Positions 9,287 through 18,909 are shown, counted from the stretch's first letter. The stretch: 64,000 nt of DNA from Pseudomonas sp. ADAK13 (GCF_012935715.1 NZ_CP052860.1:6138001-6202000); one strand, 5' to 3'. A program made the numbers and translations. Notes: generated by a model from the sequence alone, not told the origin.

Positions 9287-9412
9287 TGCCGTGTTCCTTG
9301 GGTGACCCAGGTTGCGAGCCTTGATCATGGCAGATGCGGCACACCGGCGTATGACTAAAGCACCGCGCTTGGGTAATGTGGTGCCCTCGCCCGTCCATTT
9401 CAGGAGCATCGA

Positions 9413-10108
9413 ATGCGCACCATCGGCCTTATCGGCGGCATGAGCTGGGAGTCCAGCGCCGAGTATTACCGCATCATCAACCAGAGCGTGCGCGACCAGC
9501 TCGGGCCACTGCGCTCGGCGCAACTGTTGATGTACAGCGTCGACTTCGGCCCGGTGGAGCAGGCCCAGCACGCAGGCCGCTGGGATGACGCAGCGCTGAT
9601 TCTCGAAGACGCCGCCCGTCGCCTGCAAGCCGGTGGCGCCGAATGCATCGTGCTGTGTACCAACACCATGCACCTGGTGGCACCGCGTATTGAAGCGGCG
9701 GTGTCCATACCGTTTCTGCATATTGCAGACGCGGCCGGCGCGGCGGCGGTAGAGGCCGGCACCCTCACCGTCGGCCTGCTGGGCACCGCATTTACCATGG
9801 AACAGGAATTTCTCAAGTCACGCCTGGCGGCCCAGGGGCTGACCGTGCTGGTGCCGGACGCAGACGAGCGCCAGGCCGTGCACCGGATCATCTATGAGGA
9901 GTTGTGTGTCGGGGTGATCAGCGACGCATCGCGCGAGGTGTACCAACGGGTGATCGGGTCCCTGGCGGCACGCGGCGCCCAGGCCATCATCCTCGGTTGC
10001 ACGGAAATCAGCCTGTTGATCAAACCGCAGCACAGCGACCTGCCACTGCTGGACACCACCGAGCTGCATGCGCAGGCTGCGGTGGCGTTTGCGTTGCAGG
10101 ACGACTAG
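9413..10108 (+). CDS. Aspartate/glutamate racemase family protein
   Basis: This 231-residue protein belongs to the Asp/Glu racemase superfamily, cofactor-independent enzymes that use two cysteines as acid and base. The N-terminal glycine-rich loop is IGLIGGMSWESS. The first catalytic Cys lies in VLCTNTMH and the second in ILGCTEISLL. The length fits the YgeA/aspartate racemase branch rather than MurI, which is longer. CAGGAG precedes the ATG. It probably interconverts L- and D-amino acids, but the preferred amino acid is not evident. Confidence 0.85.
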   Translation: MRTIGLIGGMSWESSAEYYRIINQSVRDQLGPLRSAQLLMYSVDFGPVEQAQHAGRWDDAALILEDAARRLQAGGAECIVLCTNTMHLVAPRIEAAVSIPFLHIADAAGAAAVEAGTLTVGLLGTAFTMEQEFLKSRLAAQGLTVLVPDADERQAVHRIIYEELCVGVISDASREVYQRVIGSLAARGAQAIILGCTEISLLIKPQHSDLPLLDTTELHAQAAVAFALQDD

Positions 10109-10617
10109 GCAGGCTTGCGGATGCGCGCCATGGTCAGGGTGTCGACGAATACGCCGTCACGCACGGCGTAATCCCGCAGCCGGCCTTCGGTCTCGAAGCC
10201 GAACTTGTGGTACAGCCGGTGGGCGGCTTCGTTGTCGGCGTACACCGTCAGTTCCACCCGGTGCAGGTTCATCCAGTTGTCCGCCACCTCCAGCGCCGCG
10301 CCCAGCAACCGGGAGCCCACGCCCTTGCCCTGCCAGGCGGTGGCCACGCCCATGCCGAACGAACCGACGTGGCTTTGGCGCACCCGCAAGTACTGTTCGA
10401 GGCCGAGCTGGCCGATCACCTCGCCGGCATGCAGCGCCACCAGCTGTAGCCGCCGTTCGTTGTCCTGCACCAGGCGTTTGCGCCAGGCCTCGACCGACTG
10501 GAAAGGCATTTGCAGCACCTGACGGCAGACAGCCGGATCGTTGTAGAGCGCAGTGACGCCTTCAAGGTGGGCCTCGGTGAAGCGCGTGATAACGATTTTG
10601 GGTTCAGGTGTGTGCAT
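10105..10617 (-). CDS. GNAT N-acetyltransferase, AaaT/YhhY-like
   Basis: The 170-residue protein matches E. coli YhhY/AaaT along its length: the N-terminal ITRFTEAHLEGVTALYNDPAVCRQ, the HVGSFGMGV strand, the acetyl-CoA loop WQGKGVGSRLLG and the end segment HRLYHKFGFETEGRLRDYAVRDGVFVDTLTMAR. AaaT acetylates the amino group of amino acids such as phenylalanine and methionine. The ATG at 10617 has AGGACG upstream. Its stop overlaps the convergent racemase gene by 4 bases. The pairing of an amino-acid racemase and an amino-acid acetyltransferase may be functional but could be chance. Confidence 0.8.
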   Translation of the reverse strand: MHTPEPKIVITRFTEAHLEGVTALYNDPAVCRQVLQMPFQSVEAWRKRLVQDNERRLQLVALHAGEVIGQLGLEQYLRVRQSHVGSFGMGVATAWQGKGVGSRLLGAALEVADNWMNLHRVELTVYADNEAAHRLYHKFGFETEGRLRDYAVRDGVFVDTLTMARIRKPA

Positions 10618-10821
10618 GGTGTTTCGTCCTGTGAAAAACACGTGGCCGACCAGTGTAGGCGGCACAGCGGCTTTTTGGCGAGCACAAATCCTGCCGCACA
10701 TCGTGCATCTGTAGGATAGCGATCGCCCCTCGCAGCGCCGATACTTCACCCAGGCCCTGCCCCGTTTCGGCCTTCAAACCCTGTGACTAAAACAATAAAA
10801 AAGTCCCACAGAGGAACGCCC

Positions 10822-11793
10822 ATGAGCCGCCTTGATCTTCCTGGCCTGTTACAGGCTTTCAGCACCCTGACACTTGATCTGCAACGCCTGGCCCAACACC
10901 AGGACATTGAACAGTTTCATGGCCATGCCCTGACGCGCATCAGCCAGTTGCTGCCTTTCGACAGCGCCTGGTGGGGCCGTGCGGCGATCATCGATGGCCT
11001 GCCGGAGGAACACAGCAGCTACCTGCATCACCTGCCCGCCACCTACCTGGCCGACTGGCAATCGATCCGCCATGTGGACGTGACGGTCGGGTTGGTGCAC
11101 GAGGCGCCCGGCCAGGCGGTGATTGTCGACATGCTCGACGCCGCCAACGGCCCGGGTCAGAACTGGTTGGGGCAGCGCTACGGCATTGGCGAGTTGTTGT
11201 GCGTGATTCACGTCGACCCGCAAACCCGCCTCAGCGATCACTTGAGCCTGTACCGCAAGCCCGGCGCGCCCCGCTACAACCAGGACGACTGCCAACTGCT
11301 GAACAACCTGATGCTGCACCTGGTGGCGTCGGTTTCGGCGAATCAGATCCGAACCCTGGTGGCCATGCGCGAAACCCTCACCAGCCCGCGCAACCTGGCC
11401 CTGGCGGTATGCGACCAGCGCGGGGTGTTGCAGTGTGCCGAACGCGGGTTTGTCGACCTGTTGCTCAGTGAGTGGCCGCAATGGAGCGGTCCCGCCCTGC
11501 CGCTGCCGTTGGATGAACGCGGGCATGAGGGCAAGCACATCCACATCGAGGCCTCGGCCGTGGGTGACCAGTTTCTGTTGGCGGCGCGCATCAACCGCGC
11601 CCTGCCCCAACTGAGCCCGCGGGAAAACGACGTGGCCCAGGGCTTCGGCGAAGGCAAGACCTACAAGGAAGTCGCCCGCGACCTGGGCTTGTCGCCGAAC
11701 ACCGTGCGCCATCACATCCGCGCCATCTACAGCAAGCTTGGGGTCAAGGACAAGGCGCGCATCGCGCACTTGCTGCACGCCCCGCCCGACTGA
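10822..11793 (+). CDS. LuxR-family transcriptional regulator
   Basis: The 323-residue protein ends in a GerE/LuxR helix-turn-helix: LSPRENDVAQGFGEGKTYKEVARDLGLSPNTVRHHIRAIYSKLGV, followed by the usual short tail. The N-terminal 250 residues resemble a GAF/PAS-like sensor region with no recognised autoinducer-binding signature, so this is probably a LuxR solo responding to a metabolite. GAGGAA at 10811-10816 supports the ATG at 10822. It is followed 108 bases downstream by a three-gene unit (outer-membrane channel, MFS carrier, HDAC-like enzyme), its likely target. Confidence 0.83.
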   Translation: MSRLDLPGLLQAFSTLTLDLQRLAQHQDIEQFHGHALTRISQLLPFDSAWWGRAAIIDGLPEEHSSYLHHLPATYLADWQSIRHVDVTVGLVHEAPGQAVIVDMLDAANGPGQNWLGQRYGIGELLCVIHVDPQTRLSDHLSLYRKPGAPRYNQDDCQLLNNLMLHLVASVSANQIRTLVAMRETLTSPRNLALAVCDQRGVLQCAERGFVDLLLSEWPQWSGPALPLPLDERGHEGKHIHIEASAVGDQFLLAARINRALPQLSPRENDVAQGFGEGKTYKEVARDLGLSPNTVRHHIRAIYSKLGVKDKARIAHLLHAPPD

Positions 11794-11901
11794 TCTCAGC
11801 CCTTTATCCATTGCTTTTTTGCGCTGTCGTTTTGACGGCCACGGGCGCCCTTTGCCCATTTTCCGCTGCCATCCATAACAGTCCATAAGAGATGCCTTGC
11901 G

Positions 11902-12777
11902 ATGAATCACCCTACCTTGCGTCACCTGGCCATGCTGCTGGGCGGTACCCTGCTGAGCCTCGACAGCCAGGCTGCCGACCTCAACGCCCGGGATTTTTTC
12001 GGCGCGCCGTCCGGCACCAGCCTCGGCGTGCTGTACTTGCCCGCCTCGCGCTACGATGACTTCCACGGCCCGGCCGACACCACGGGCAAGGCCGACTTGA
12101 AGGTCAACGCCGTGGCGTACCGCCAGGTGTTTTTCACTGACGTCTGCGGCACGCTGTGCACCCCGCAATTTATCCTGCCCTTCGCCGACATCAACGCACG
12201 CTTGCCCGGCGCCAGCCAACACACCGGCGAGAGCGGCTTTGGTGATCCGCAAGTCGGCGGCACGCTGTTTTTCATCAACGACCCGGCCTCGCGCACTTAC
12301 AGCGGGCTGTTGAGCCTGATCACCGTGCCGGTGGGCGAGTACCACAGCAAAAACCCCGACGTGTCCCCCGGTGCCAATCGCTGGGGCGCGACCTTCGTTT
12401 ACAACTACACCCAGGGCATTGGCGAGAAATGGGTACTGGAAGCCAACCTCGAAGCCCAGTTGTACGGCACCAACAACGACTATTTCGGCAGCGACCTCAA
12501 GCAAGACCCGCTGTACCGCCTGCAAGCCTTCGCCTCCTACGACTTCAGCCCCACCACCTACGGCGCACTGCGCCTGATCCATGCCGATGGCGGCGCGCTG
12601 CGCATCAACGACCAGCGCATCGACGACACCCATAAACGCTACACCCAGGTGGGTTTCGAGGTGGGGCACTGGCTCGACCGGCAGAACCAGCTGATGTTCA
12701 GCCTTTCGCAAAACGTCGCGGCGTCCAACGGCTACGCGGGCACCGACGCCCTGCTGCGGCTGGTTCATGTGTTCTGA
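11902..12777 (+). CDS. Outer-membrane channel of the phenol MetA-pathway family
   Basis: This 291-residue protein has a signal peptide (cleavage likely after SLDSQAAD) and alternating polar/aromatic strands ending in a C-terminal phenylalanine (LLRLVHVF), as in beta-barrel outer-membrane proteins. The pattern, including GESGFGDPQVGGTLFF and NRWGATFVYNYTQG, matches the family often called putative MetA-pathway of phenol degradation. These proteins are thought to admit small hydrophobic compounds. It is first in an apparent operon with an MFS carrier and an HDAC-like deacetylase, so it likely imports their common substrate. Confidence 0.78.
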   Translation: MNHPTLRHLAMLLGGTLLSLDSQAADLNARDFFGAPSGTSLGVLYLPASRYDDFHGPADTTGKADLKVNAVAYRQVFFTDVCGTLCTPQFILPFADINARLPGASQHTGESGFGDPQVGGTLFFINDPASRTYSGLLSLITVPVGEYHSKNPDVSPGANRWGATFVYNYTQGIGEKWVLEANLEAQLYGTNNDYFGSDLKQDPLYRLQAFASYDFSPTTYGALRLIHADGGALRINDQRIDDTHKRYTQVGFEVGHWLDRQNQLMFSLSQNVAASNGYAGTDALLRLVHVF

Positions 12778-12799
12778 ATCACTTTCCCGGAGCTTGCCC

Positions 12800-13975
12800 A
12801 TGAACACTCAGACCCACGCTGCAACCGCCGGCTATTCGGCGCGTTCCTGGCCCTTGCTGGCGGCGATCATCCTGTTCGCCGCCATCACCCCGACCATCCT
12901 GATGACCGCACCGGCGGTGGCCGCGCAACTGGCCAGCCAATGGCAACTGAGCCCGTCACACATCGGCGACCTGTTCTCCACCGAGCTGGGGGCGATGAGC
13001 CTGGCCACCTTGCCTGCGTTCTGGTGGCTCAAGCGGGTGGACTGGCGCCTGGCAGCGCTGGTGGCCGCCATTGCGTTCATTGCCGCCAACCTGCTGTCGA
13101 TGCTCGCCGACACCTACGCCACCTTGCTTGCCTTGCGCTTTATGAGTGCCCTGGCGGGCGGGTCGCTGATGATCATCTGCCTGGCCAGCGCGGCCGCCAC
13201 CGCCAACCCCAGCCGGATCTACGGCTTGTGGGTGATGGGGCAACTGGTGGTCGGCGCCGTCGGCCTCGGGGTGTTGCCCGGGTTGTTTGCGCGCTATGGG
13301 CTCGGCGCCTGCTACTTGATTCTTGCGGGGTTGATGACGCTGCTGCTGCCCCTGGCCCGCTGCTTTCCATCCGGCAGCCCGCCGCGCCAGCCAACCGATG
13401 CCGCGCCATTGCCGGGCTCCCGGGTGAAGGCTGCGCTGGGCATCGCCGGGATCCTGACTTTCTATATCAGCCTCGGCGGCGTCTGGACCTTTATCGGTGC
13501 CATCGGCAGTGGCGCTGGGATCTCCGCACAACACAGCGGTGAAGTGCTGGCCGTTGCCACGGTGATGGGAATCGTCGGCGCCGGGTGTGCCTCAGTCTTC
13601 GGTACGCGGCTGCCGCGCCTGCTGCTGTTGCTGGCCGGCTACGCCCTGATGGCGGGTGCCGTGCTGTTGCTGAGCGGCATGCCGACGCTGATGCGCTTTG
13701 CCCTGGCGGCGCTGCTGTTCAAGTTCACCTGGACCTTCATCCTGCCGCTGATTCTCGCCTGCCTGGCTGACCTCGACCGCAGCGGCAAGCTGATGAACAC
13801 CTCCAACCTGGTGATCGGCGCCGGCCTGGCCATCGGGCCGGCGATTGCCGGGCGGCTGATCGAGGCCAGCGGCGGGTTTACCTCGCTACTGGTGGGCGGC
13901 GCCGCCATCACCTTGTTGTCCCTGGCGCTGATGCTCGGCAGCCGCACCCCGCCTGACGCTGTTTTAACCCGCTGA
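12800..13975 (+). CDS. MFS transporter
   Basis: The 391-residue polytopic protein has about 12 hydrophobic helices and a basic loop after helix 2 (WWLKRVDWR). The ATG at 12800 has GGAG 7 bases before it and lies 22 bases after the channel gene stop. It lies between the outer-membrane channel and the HDAC-like enzyme, suggesting inner-membrane uptake of an acylated amide or amine. There is no sequence signature for substrate. Confidence 0.78.
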   Translation: MNTQTHAATAGYSARSWPLLAAIILFAAITPTILMTAPAVAAQLASQWQLSPSHIGDLFSTELGAMSLATLPAFWWLKRVDWRLAALVAAIAFIAANLLSMLADTYATLLALRFMSALAGGSLMIICLASAAATANPSRIYGLWVMGQLVVGAVGLGVLPGLFARYGLGACYLILAGLMTLLLPLARCFPSGSPPRQPTDAAPLPGSRVKAALGIAGILTFYISLGGVWTFIGAIGSGAGISAQHSGEVLAVATVMGIVGAGCASVFGTRLPRLLLLLAGYALMAGAVLLLSGMPTLMRFALAALLFKFTWTFILPLILACLADLDRSGKLMNTSNLVIGAGLAIGPAIAGRLIEASGGFTSLLVGGAAITLLSLALMLGSRTPPDAVLTR

Positions 13976-13988
13976 ACTGGAGACTCTG

Positions 13989-15101
13989 ATGAACCGATCC
14001 ACTGCGTTTTTCTTTGATGAACTAAGCCTCTGGCACAGCGCCGGCCCCCACGCCCTGACCTTGCCAGTGGGCGGTTGGGTGCAGCCGCCTGCCGGCACCG
14101 GGCATGCCGAGTCACCGGAGACCAAGCGGCGCTTGAAAAGCTTGCTGGACGTGTCCGGGCTGAGCCGTCACCTGCAACAGCACAGTGCCGCCCCAGCCAC
14201 GGAGGAGGATTTGCGGCGAGTACACGGCGCCGACTACCTGCAACGCTTCAAGGCCCTGAGCGATGCCGGCGGCGGCGAGCTGGGGCCCCAGGCGCCGATT
14301 GGCCCAGGCAGCTACGAGATCGCCAAACTCTCTGCCGGGTTGACCATCGCTGCGGTAGACGCGGTGCTGAGCGGGCACGTCGGGAATGCCTACTCGCTGT
14401 CGCGGCCACCGGGGCATCACTGCCTGGCGGACGGCGCCATGGGCTTTTGCTTCCTGGCCAATATCGCCATCGCCATCGAGGCGGCCAAGGCGCGCCGTGG
14501 GCTGGGCAAGGTCGCGGTGATCGACTGGGATGTGCACCATGGCAACGGTACCCAGTCCATCTTCGAAGCACGCGGCGATGTACTGACGATCTCCCTGCAC
14601 CAGGACGGTTGCTATCCGCCGGGTTACAGCGGTGAACAGGACCGTGGCCACGGCGCGGGCCTGGGGGCGAATATCAATATCCCGTTGCCACCCGGCAGCG
14701 GCCACGCGGCGTACCTGCATGCGATGGAGCGCATCGTGGTGCCGGCCCTCGAGCGATTCGAGCCCGAACTGATCATCGTCGCCTGCGGTTACGACGCCAA
14801 CGCCGTCGACCCGCTGGCGCGGATGCTGCTGCACAGCGAGTCGTTCCGCCTGATGACCCGCGCAGTGCGTGAGGCTGCCGAGCGGCTGTGCCAGGGCCGC
14901 CTGGTGCTGGTGCATGAAGGCGGCTACAGCGAGGCCTACGTGCCGTTTTGCGGGCTGGCGGCGCTGGAGGAATTGGCCGGCGTGCGCACGGCGGTGGAAG
15001 ACCCGATGCTGGAGTTTGTTCAGCTGCAGCAGCCCAAGGACGCGCTGCTGGGCTTTCAGCGCCAGTGGGTCGACCAACTGGCGCAGGGCTTTGAGGCTTA
15101 A
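13989..15101 (+). CDS. HDAC-like deacetylase (class II histone deacetylase/acetylpolyamine amidohydrolase family)
   Basis: This 370-residue zinc hydrolase of the arginase/deacetylase fold removes acyl groups from amines. Catalytic elements: RPPGHHCLADGAMGFC (the HH dyad), IDWDVHHGNGTQ (zinc Asp and His), CGYDANAVDPLARM (second zinc Asp) and the late tyrosine motif EGGYSEAYV. Bacterial relatives include the HDAH/PA3774 type and acetylpolyamine amidohydrolases. The gene follows the MFS gene by 13 bases with GGAG before the ATG. It converges with glycerate kinase, overlapping by 4 bases. Membership in a channel-carrier-deacetylase operon suggests use of an imported acylated compound. Confidence 0.88.
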   Translation: MNRSTAFFFDELSLWHSAGPHALTLPVGGWVQPPAGTGHAESPETKRRLKSLLDVSGLSRHLQQHSAAPATEEDLRRVHGADYLQRFKALSDAGGGELGPQAPIGPGSYEIAKLSAGLTIAAVDAVLSGHVGNAYSLSRPPGHHCLADGAMGFCFLANIAIAIEAAKARRGLGKVAVIDWDVHHGNGTQSIFEARGDVLTISLHQDGCYPPGYSGEQDRGHGAGLGANINIPLPPGSGHAAYLHAMERIVVPALERFEPELIIVACGYDANAVDPLARMLLHSESFRLMTRAVREAAERLCQGRLVLVHEGGYSEAYVPFCGLAALEELAGVRTAVEDPMLEFVQLQQPKDALLGFQRQWVDQLAQGFEA

Positions 15102-16240
15102 ACCGCCGGGGCCGCCAGGCGCCAGACCCGGGCGATGTCCGAGGCGCGTTCGCGCAACAGGCGCGGCGCCTCGCTGCAGGCCTGCTCCAGGGTAGTCGGG
15201 CCGGACGGCAAGGCGAACGCGGCATCCACACCGTGGGCGTACATCTGCTCATAGCCATCACCCAACGTGCCGGCGATCACGATCACCGGCACGTTGTGCT
15301 GCTTGGCAATCCGCGCCACGCCAAACGGGGTCTTGCCCCGCAGGGTCTGGGCGTCGAAACGGCCTTCGCCGGTGATCACCAGGTCGGCGCCGCGTACCGC
15401 GTGTTCAAGTCCTACCAGTTCAGCGACGACTTCAACCCCTGCACGAAATTGCGCGCCCAGGAACGCCTTGGCGGCGAACCCCAAGCCACCGGCGGCGCCG
15501 CTGCCGGGCTCGTCACGCACGTCTTTCGGCAACACCTTGGCGCAGTGATCGGCGAAATGGCCGAGGGCAGCGTCCAACTGCTCGACTTGTTGGGGATTGG
15601 CACCTTTTTGCGGGCCGAAAATCGCGGAGGCACCGTGGGGGCCGCACAGCGGGTTGTTCACGTCGGCAGCGATTTCGAAGCGCACCTCGGCCAGGCGTGG
15701 GTCCAGTTGTTCCAGGCTGATGCGCGACAGATTGGCCAGTGCCAGTCCGCCCAAGGGCAATGCGGCACCTTCGGCATCAAACAATTGCACACCGAGGGCC
15801 AGCATCGCGCCGGCGCCGCCGTCGTTGGTGGCGCTGCCGCCAATCGCCAGGATGATGCGCCGGGCGCCGGCATCCAGTGCCGCGCGGATCAGTTCGCCGG
15901 TGCCAAACGTGCTGCTGGAACAGGCATCCCGCTTACCCGGCGGCACCAATTGCAGCCCGCTGGCCTCGGCCATTTCGATGATTGCGGTGTGGCTCTCGGC
16001 CAACCAGCCCCAATGCGCATCAATGCGGGCGCCCAACGGCCCTTGCACGTTGGTGGTACGCAGCTCGCCCTGGCAGGCGGCGAGTACCGACTCCACCGTG
16101 CCCTCACCACCGTCCGCCATCGGGCACTTGATCAGCTCGGCGTCGGGCCACACCGTGGCCAACCCCTCGGCAATGGCATTCGCCACGCCTTCGGCACTCA
16201 GGCTGTCCTTGAACGAGTCGGGGGCGATGATTATTTTCAT
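15098..16240 (-). CDS. Glycerate kinase (GarK/GlxK type)
   Basis: This 380-residue protein starts with IIIAPDSFKDSLSAEGVANAIAEG, the hallmark of the type I glycerate kinases that make 2-phosphoglycerate from D-glycerate and ATP. Further family blocks are MADGGEGTV, GGSATNDGGAGMLALG (with a small insertion), DVNNPLCGP and GEGRFDAQTLRGKTP. It lies downstream of a CdaR-type regulator on the same strand, and a divergent MFS carrier follows. Together they form a small glycerate or sugar-diacid utilisation locus. I do not assign the exact paralogue name. Confidence 0.92.
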   Translation of the reverse strand: MKIIIAPDSFKDSLSAEGVANAIAEGLATVWPDAELIKCPMADGGEGTVESVLAACQGELRTTNVQGPLGARIDAHWGWLAESHTAIIEMAEASGLQLVPPGKRDACSSSTFGTGELIRAALDAGARRIILAIGGSATNDGGAGAMLALGVQLFDAEGAALPLGGLALANLSRISLEQLDPRLAEVRFEIAADVNNPLCGPHGASAIFGPQKGANPQQVEQLDAALGHFADHCAKVLPKDVRDEPGSGAAGGLGFAAKAFLGAQFRAGVEVVAELVGLEHAVRGADLVITGEGRFDAQTLRGKTPFGVARIAKQHNVPVIVIAGTLGDGYEQMYAHGVDAAFALPSGPTTLEQACSEAPRLLRERASDIARVWRLAAPAV

Positions 16241-16331
16241 GGGCTTTCTCCGGTTTTTATAACGCCCATGCTGCCAGTTGGCTCAGGCAATAACGCCGGT
16301 CCATTGCACAAGAGTGGCTGGGGTTTGTTGT

Positions 16332-17438
16332 TCATTTCGACAAAGCCTGGGGCAAGAGCTGCACGCCGAGGTACAACGCGAGCATGCCGTCGAGGGTCAG
16401 CGGGTCAACGCCGCTCAGCTCGGCAATGCGCTCCATGCGGTAGCGCAGGCTGTTGCGGTGGATGCCCAGGGCATCGGCGCAGGCCTGGCTTTGCCCGTCG
16501 TGGTCGCACCAGCTGCGCAGGGTCGCCAGCAACTGGCCGTTGCTGTCCTTGGCCAGCACCTTGCGCAGCGGGTTGAGCAGTTCGTCGAGGGCATCGTCGT
16601 TGCGGTGGCGCCAGAGCATCACCGGCAGGCGGTAACGGGTCAGGGTCAGCAAACGTGATTCCGGCAACACATCGCGGCCATAGGCGAGCAGATCGCCGAC
16701 GCGTCGGTAGCAACGGCGCAGCCCGGCCAGGCCGTCCGCCTGGCCGCCGACGGCAACCCGCAGGATGTTCCAGCCCAGGCCTTCGAGCTTTTCCAGCAGG
16801 CGCGGGTTGTCGACTTGCACTGACGCCGGCCGGCACCACAACAGGGAAAACTGCGCGGAGCTGACGCACCAGCTGTCGGGGTAGCGCGAGGTCAGCCAGG
16901 CGCTCAAGGCCTCGGCCGACTGGCCGCTGCCCAGTTCAAACAGGTACGGCGTGCGCGCCAATTGCGGCTTGAGGCCCAGTTGCTGCGCTTCGTCCACCAG
17001 GCGCGGTGAATCGCCGGTCTCGGCCAGCAGCAGCGCCAACAGATCATCGCAACGCTGGCGGCGCCATTGCTGCTCGGCTTGCTGGTGGCGCTGGCTCACC
17101 AGCATTTCGGCGGTCATGCGCACCAGCTGGGCATAGGTACGCAGCACTTCCGGCTCGCCGGTAATGCCCAGCACGCCGATCAGGCGCTGATCGTGCAACA
17201 ACGGCAGGTTGATCCCGGGCTGCACGCCCTTGAGGTGCTTGGCGGTCTGGCTGTCGATTTCCACCACGCGCACGTTCGCCAGCACCAATTGCGCGCCTTC
17301 ATGGCGGGTGTTGATACGCTCCGGTTCGCCGCTGCCCAGAATCAGGCCCTGGCTGTCCATGACGTTGACGTTATAGGGCAGGATCGCCATGGTGCGATTG
17401 ACGATATCCTGCGCCAGGTCATGATCCAGCTCGAACAT
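16332..17438 (-). CDS. CdaR-type sugar diacid/glycerate regulator
   Basis: The 368-residue protein begins FELDHDLAQDIVNRTMAILPYNVNVMDSQG, which aligns with the sugar-diacid recognition domain of E. coli CdaR. It ends with the PucR-type helix-turn-helix (DGQSQACADALGIHRNSLRYRMERIAELSG). CdaR activates glucarate/galactarate/glycerate genes. I chose the ATG at 17438 because of family alignment and an AGGA upstream; an in-frame ATG at 17471 lacks a site. It is co-directional with glycerate kinase and divergent from the MFS carrier. Confidence 0.87.
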   Translation of the reverse strand: MFELDHDLAQDIVNRTMAILPYNVNVMDSQGLILGSGEPERINTRHEGAQLVLANVRVVEIDSQTAKHLKGVQPGINLPLLHDQRLIGVLGITGEPEVLRTYAQLVRMTAEMLVSQRHQQAEQQWRRQRCDDLLALLLAETGDSPRLVDEAQQLGLKPQLARTPYLFELGSGQSAEALSAWLTSRYPDSWCVSSAQFSLLWCRPASVQVDNPRLLEKLEGLGWNILRVAVGGQADGLAGLRRCYRRVGDLLAYGRDVLPESRLLTLTRYRLPVMLWRHRNDDALDELLNPLRKVLAKDSNGQLLATLRSWCDHDGQSQACADALGIHRNSLRYRMERIAELSGVDPLTLDGMLALYLGVQLLPQALSK

Positions 17439-17496
17439 GGGGCTAAATTCCTGAAAAAACGGGTTGTTCATAGGCACAGCGCAAACCATGCCTGAC

Positions 17497-17510
17497 TGTG
17501 CGCGAGCACA
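17497..17510. promoter_or_regulatory. Dyad TGTGC-N4-GCACA in the divergent regulator/MFS region
   Basis: TGTGC at 17497-17501 pairs with GCACA at 17506-17510. It lies between the CdaR-type gene and the divergent carrier, a good position for an operator acting on both. Assignment to CdaR is inference. Confidence 0.35.
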
Positions 17511-17598
17511 AAGACATCACCCCTTGAGGTGGCCGAGACTCATTGGGCGATCAACGTTACCCTCGCATCGCGAAAAATCATAATAAAGAGAGACTGCC

Positions 17599-18909
17599 AT
17601 GTCACAGAGCGCCGCTGTCACCCAGGCCACCGATGACGATAAAAACGCCGTATACAAGCGCATTACCCTGCGCCTGATCCCCTTCATTTTCATCTGCTAC
17701 CTGTTCAACTACCTCGACCGCGTCAACGTCGGCTTTGCCAAGTTGCAGATGCTCGACGACCTGAAATTCAGCGAGACCGTGTACGGCCTCGGTGCCGGGA
17801 TCTTCTTTATCGGCTACGTGCTGTGCGGCGTACCGAGCAACCTGGCGTTGACCCGGTTTGGTCCACGGCGCTGGATCGCGCTGATGATGATCGTCTGGGG
17901 CACCCTGTCCACCTGCCTGCTGTTCGTCACCACCCCCACCCATTTCTACGGCTTGCGCCTGCTGACCGGCGCCGCTGAAGCCGGTTTCTTCCCGGGTGTG
18001 GTGCTGTACCTCTCGCAGTGGTTCCCGACCTTCCGCCGTGGGCGGATCATGGCGCTGTTCATGTCGGCGATCCCGGTGTCCGGCTTGCTCGGCAGCCCGT
18101 TCTCCGGCTGGATCCTCAACCACTTCGCCGCAGGCCAGGGCGGGCTCGCAGGCTGGCAGTGGATGTTCCTGCTGCAAGGCATCCCGACGGTGATCCTCGG
18201 CGCCCTCGCCTACTTCCTGCTCAGCGACAGCTTTGCCAACGCCAAATGGCTCACGCCTCATGAACGCGCAGTACTGGAAGCCGACCAGGCGACCGACCTG
18301 GCCAACAAGCCGAAAACCACCAGCGACTCGCTGCTGGAAGTGTTCAAGAACCCGGCCATCTGGGCGTTCGGCCTGATCTACTTCTGCATCCAGAGCGGCG
18401 TGTACGCCATCAACTTCTGGCTGCCGTCGATCATCAAGAACATGGGTTTCAGCGATAACCTGGTGATTGGCTGGTTGAGTGCAATCCCGTACTTGCTGGC
18501 GGCGGTGTTCATGCTGCTGGTGGGCCGCTCTGCCGACTTGCGCAAGGAGCGTCGCTGGCACTTGGTAGTACCGATGCTGATGGGCGCGATCGGGTTGGTG
18601 ATTGCGGTTAACTTTGCAACCACGCCGGCGATTGCGATCCTCGGCCTGACCATCGCCACCATGGGCGCCCTCACCGGCCTGCCGATGTTCTGGCCGGTAC
18701 CGACCGCCATGCTCAGCGCAGGCGCTGCGGCGGGTGGCTTGGCACTGATCAACTCCATGGGCCAGATGGCCGGGTTCCTCAGCCCGTATATCGTCGGGTT
18801 TGTGAAGGATGCCACCGGGTCTACCGACATGGCGCTGTACTTGCTGGCGGCGGTGATAGTGGCGGGCAGTGTGCTGGCGTTGCGGATGACGCGGACACTC
18901 AAGGCCTGA
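17599..18909 (+). CDS. ACS-family MFS transporter (sugar diacid/glycerate type)
   Basis: The 436-residue protein matches the anion:cation symporter branch of MFS (glucarate, tartrate and phthalate carriers). It has the early LIPFIFICYLFNYLDRVNVGFAKLQM, then GFFPGVVLYLSQWFP and 12 predicted helices. AAAGAGAG precedes the ATG. It is transcribed divergently from a CdaR-type regulator next to glycerate kinase, so D-glycerate, glucarate or galactarate is the likely substrate. No sugar-acid dehydratase is adjacent, which favours glycerate. It is followed by a GC-rich terminator. Confidence 0.85.
   Translation: MSQSAAVTQATDDDKNAVYKRITLRLIPFIFICYLFNYLDRVNVGFAKLQMLDDLKFSETVYGLGAGIFFIGYVLCGVPSNLALTRFGPRRWIALMMIVWGTLSTCLLFVTTPTHFYGLRLLTGAAEAGFFPGVVLYLSQWFPTFRRGRIMALFMSAIPVSGLLGSPFSGWILNHFAAGQGGLAGWQWMFLLQGIPTVILGALAYFLLSDSFANAKWLTPHERAVLEADQATDLANKPKTTSDSLLEVFKNPAIWAFGLIYFCIQSGVYAINFWLPSIIKNMGFSDNLVIGWLSAIPYLLAAVFMLLVGRSADLRKERRWHLVVPMLMGAIGLVIAVNFATTPAIAILGLTIATMGALTGLPMFWPVPTAMLSAGAAAGGLALINSMGQMAGFLSPYIVGFVKDATGSTDMALYLLAAVIVAGSVLALRMTRTLKA

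Noticed and set aside
10849..12807. 652-codon minus-strand open frame under the LuxR and channel genes
   Set aside because: It is antisense to two recognisable genes and has no domain or ribosome-binding site.
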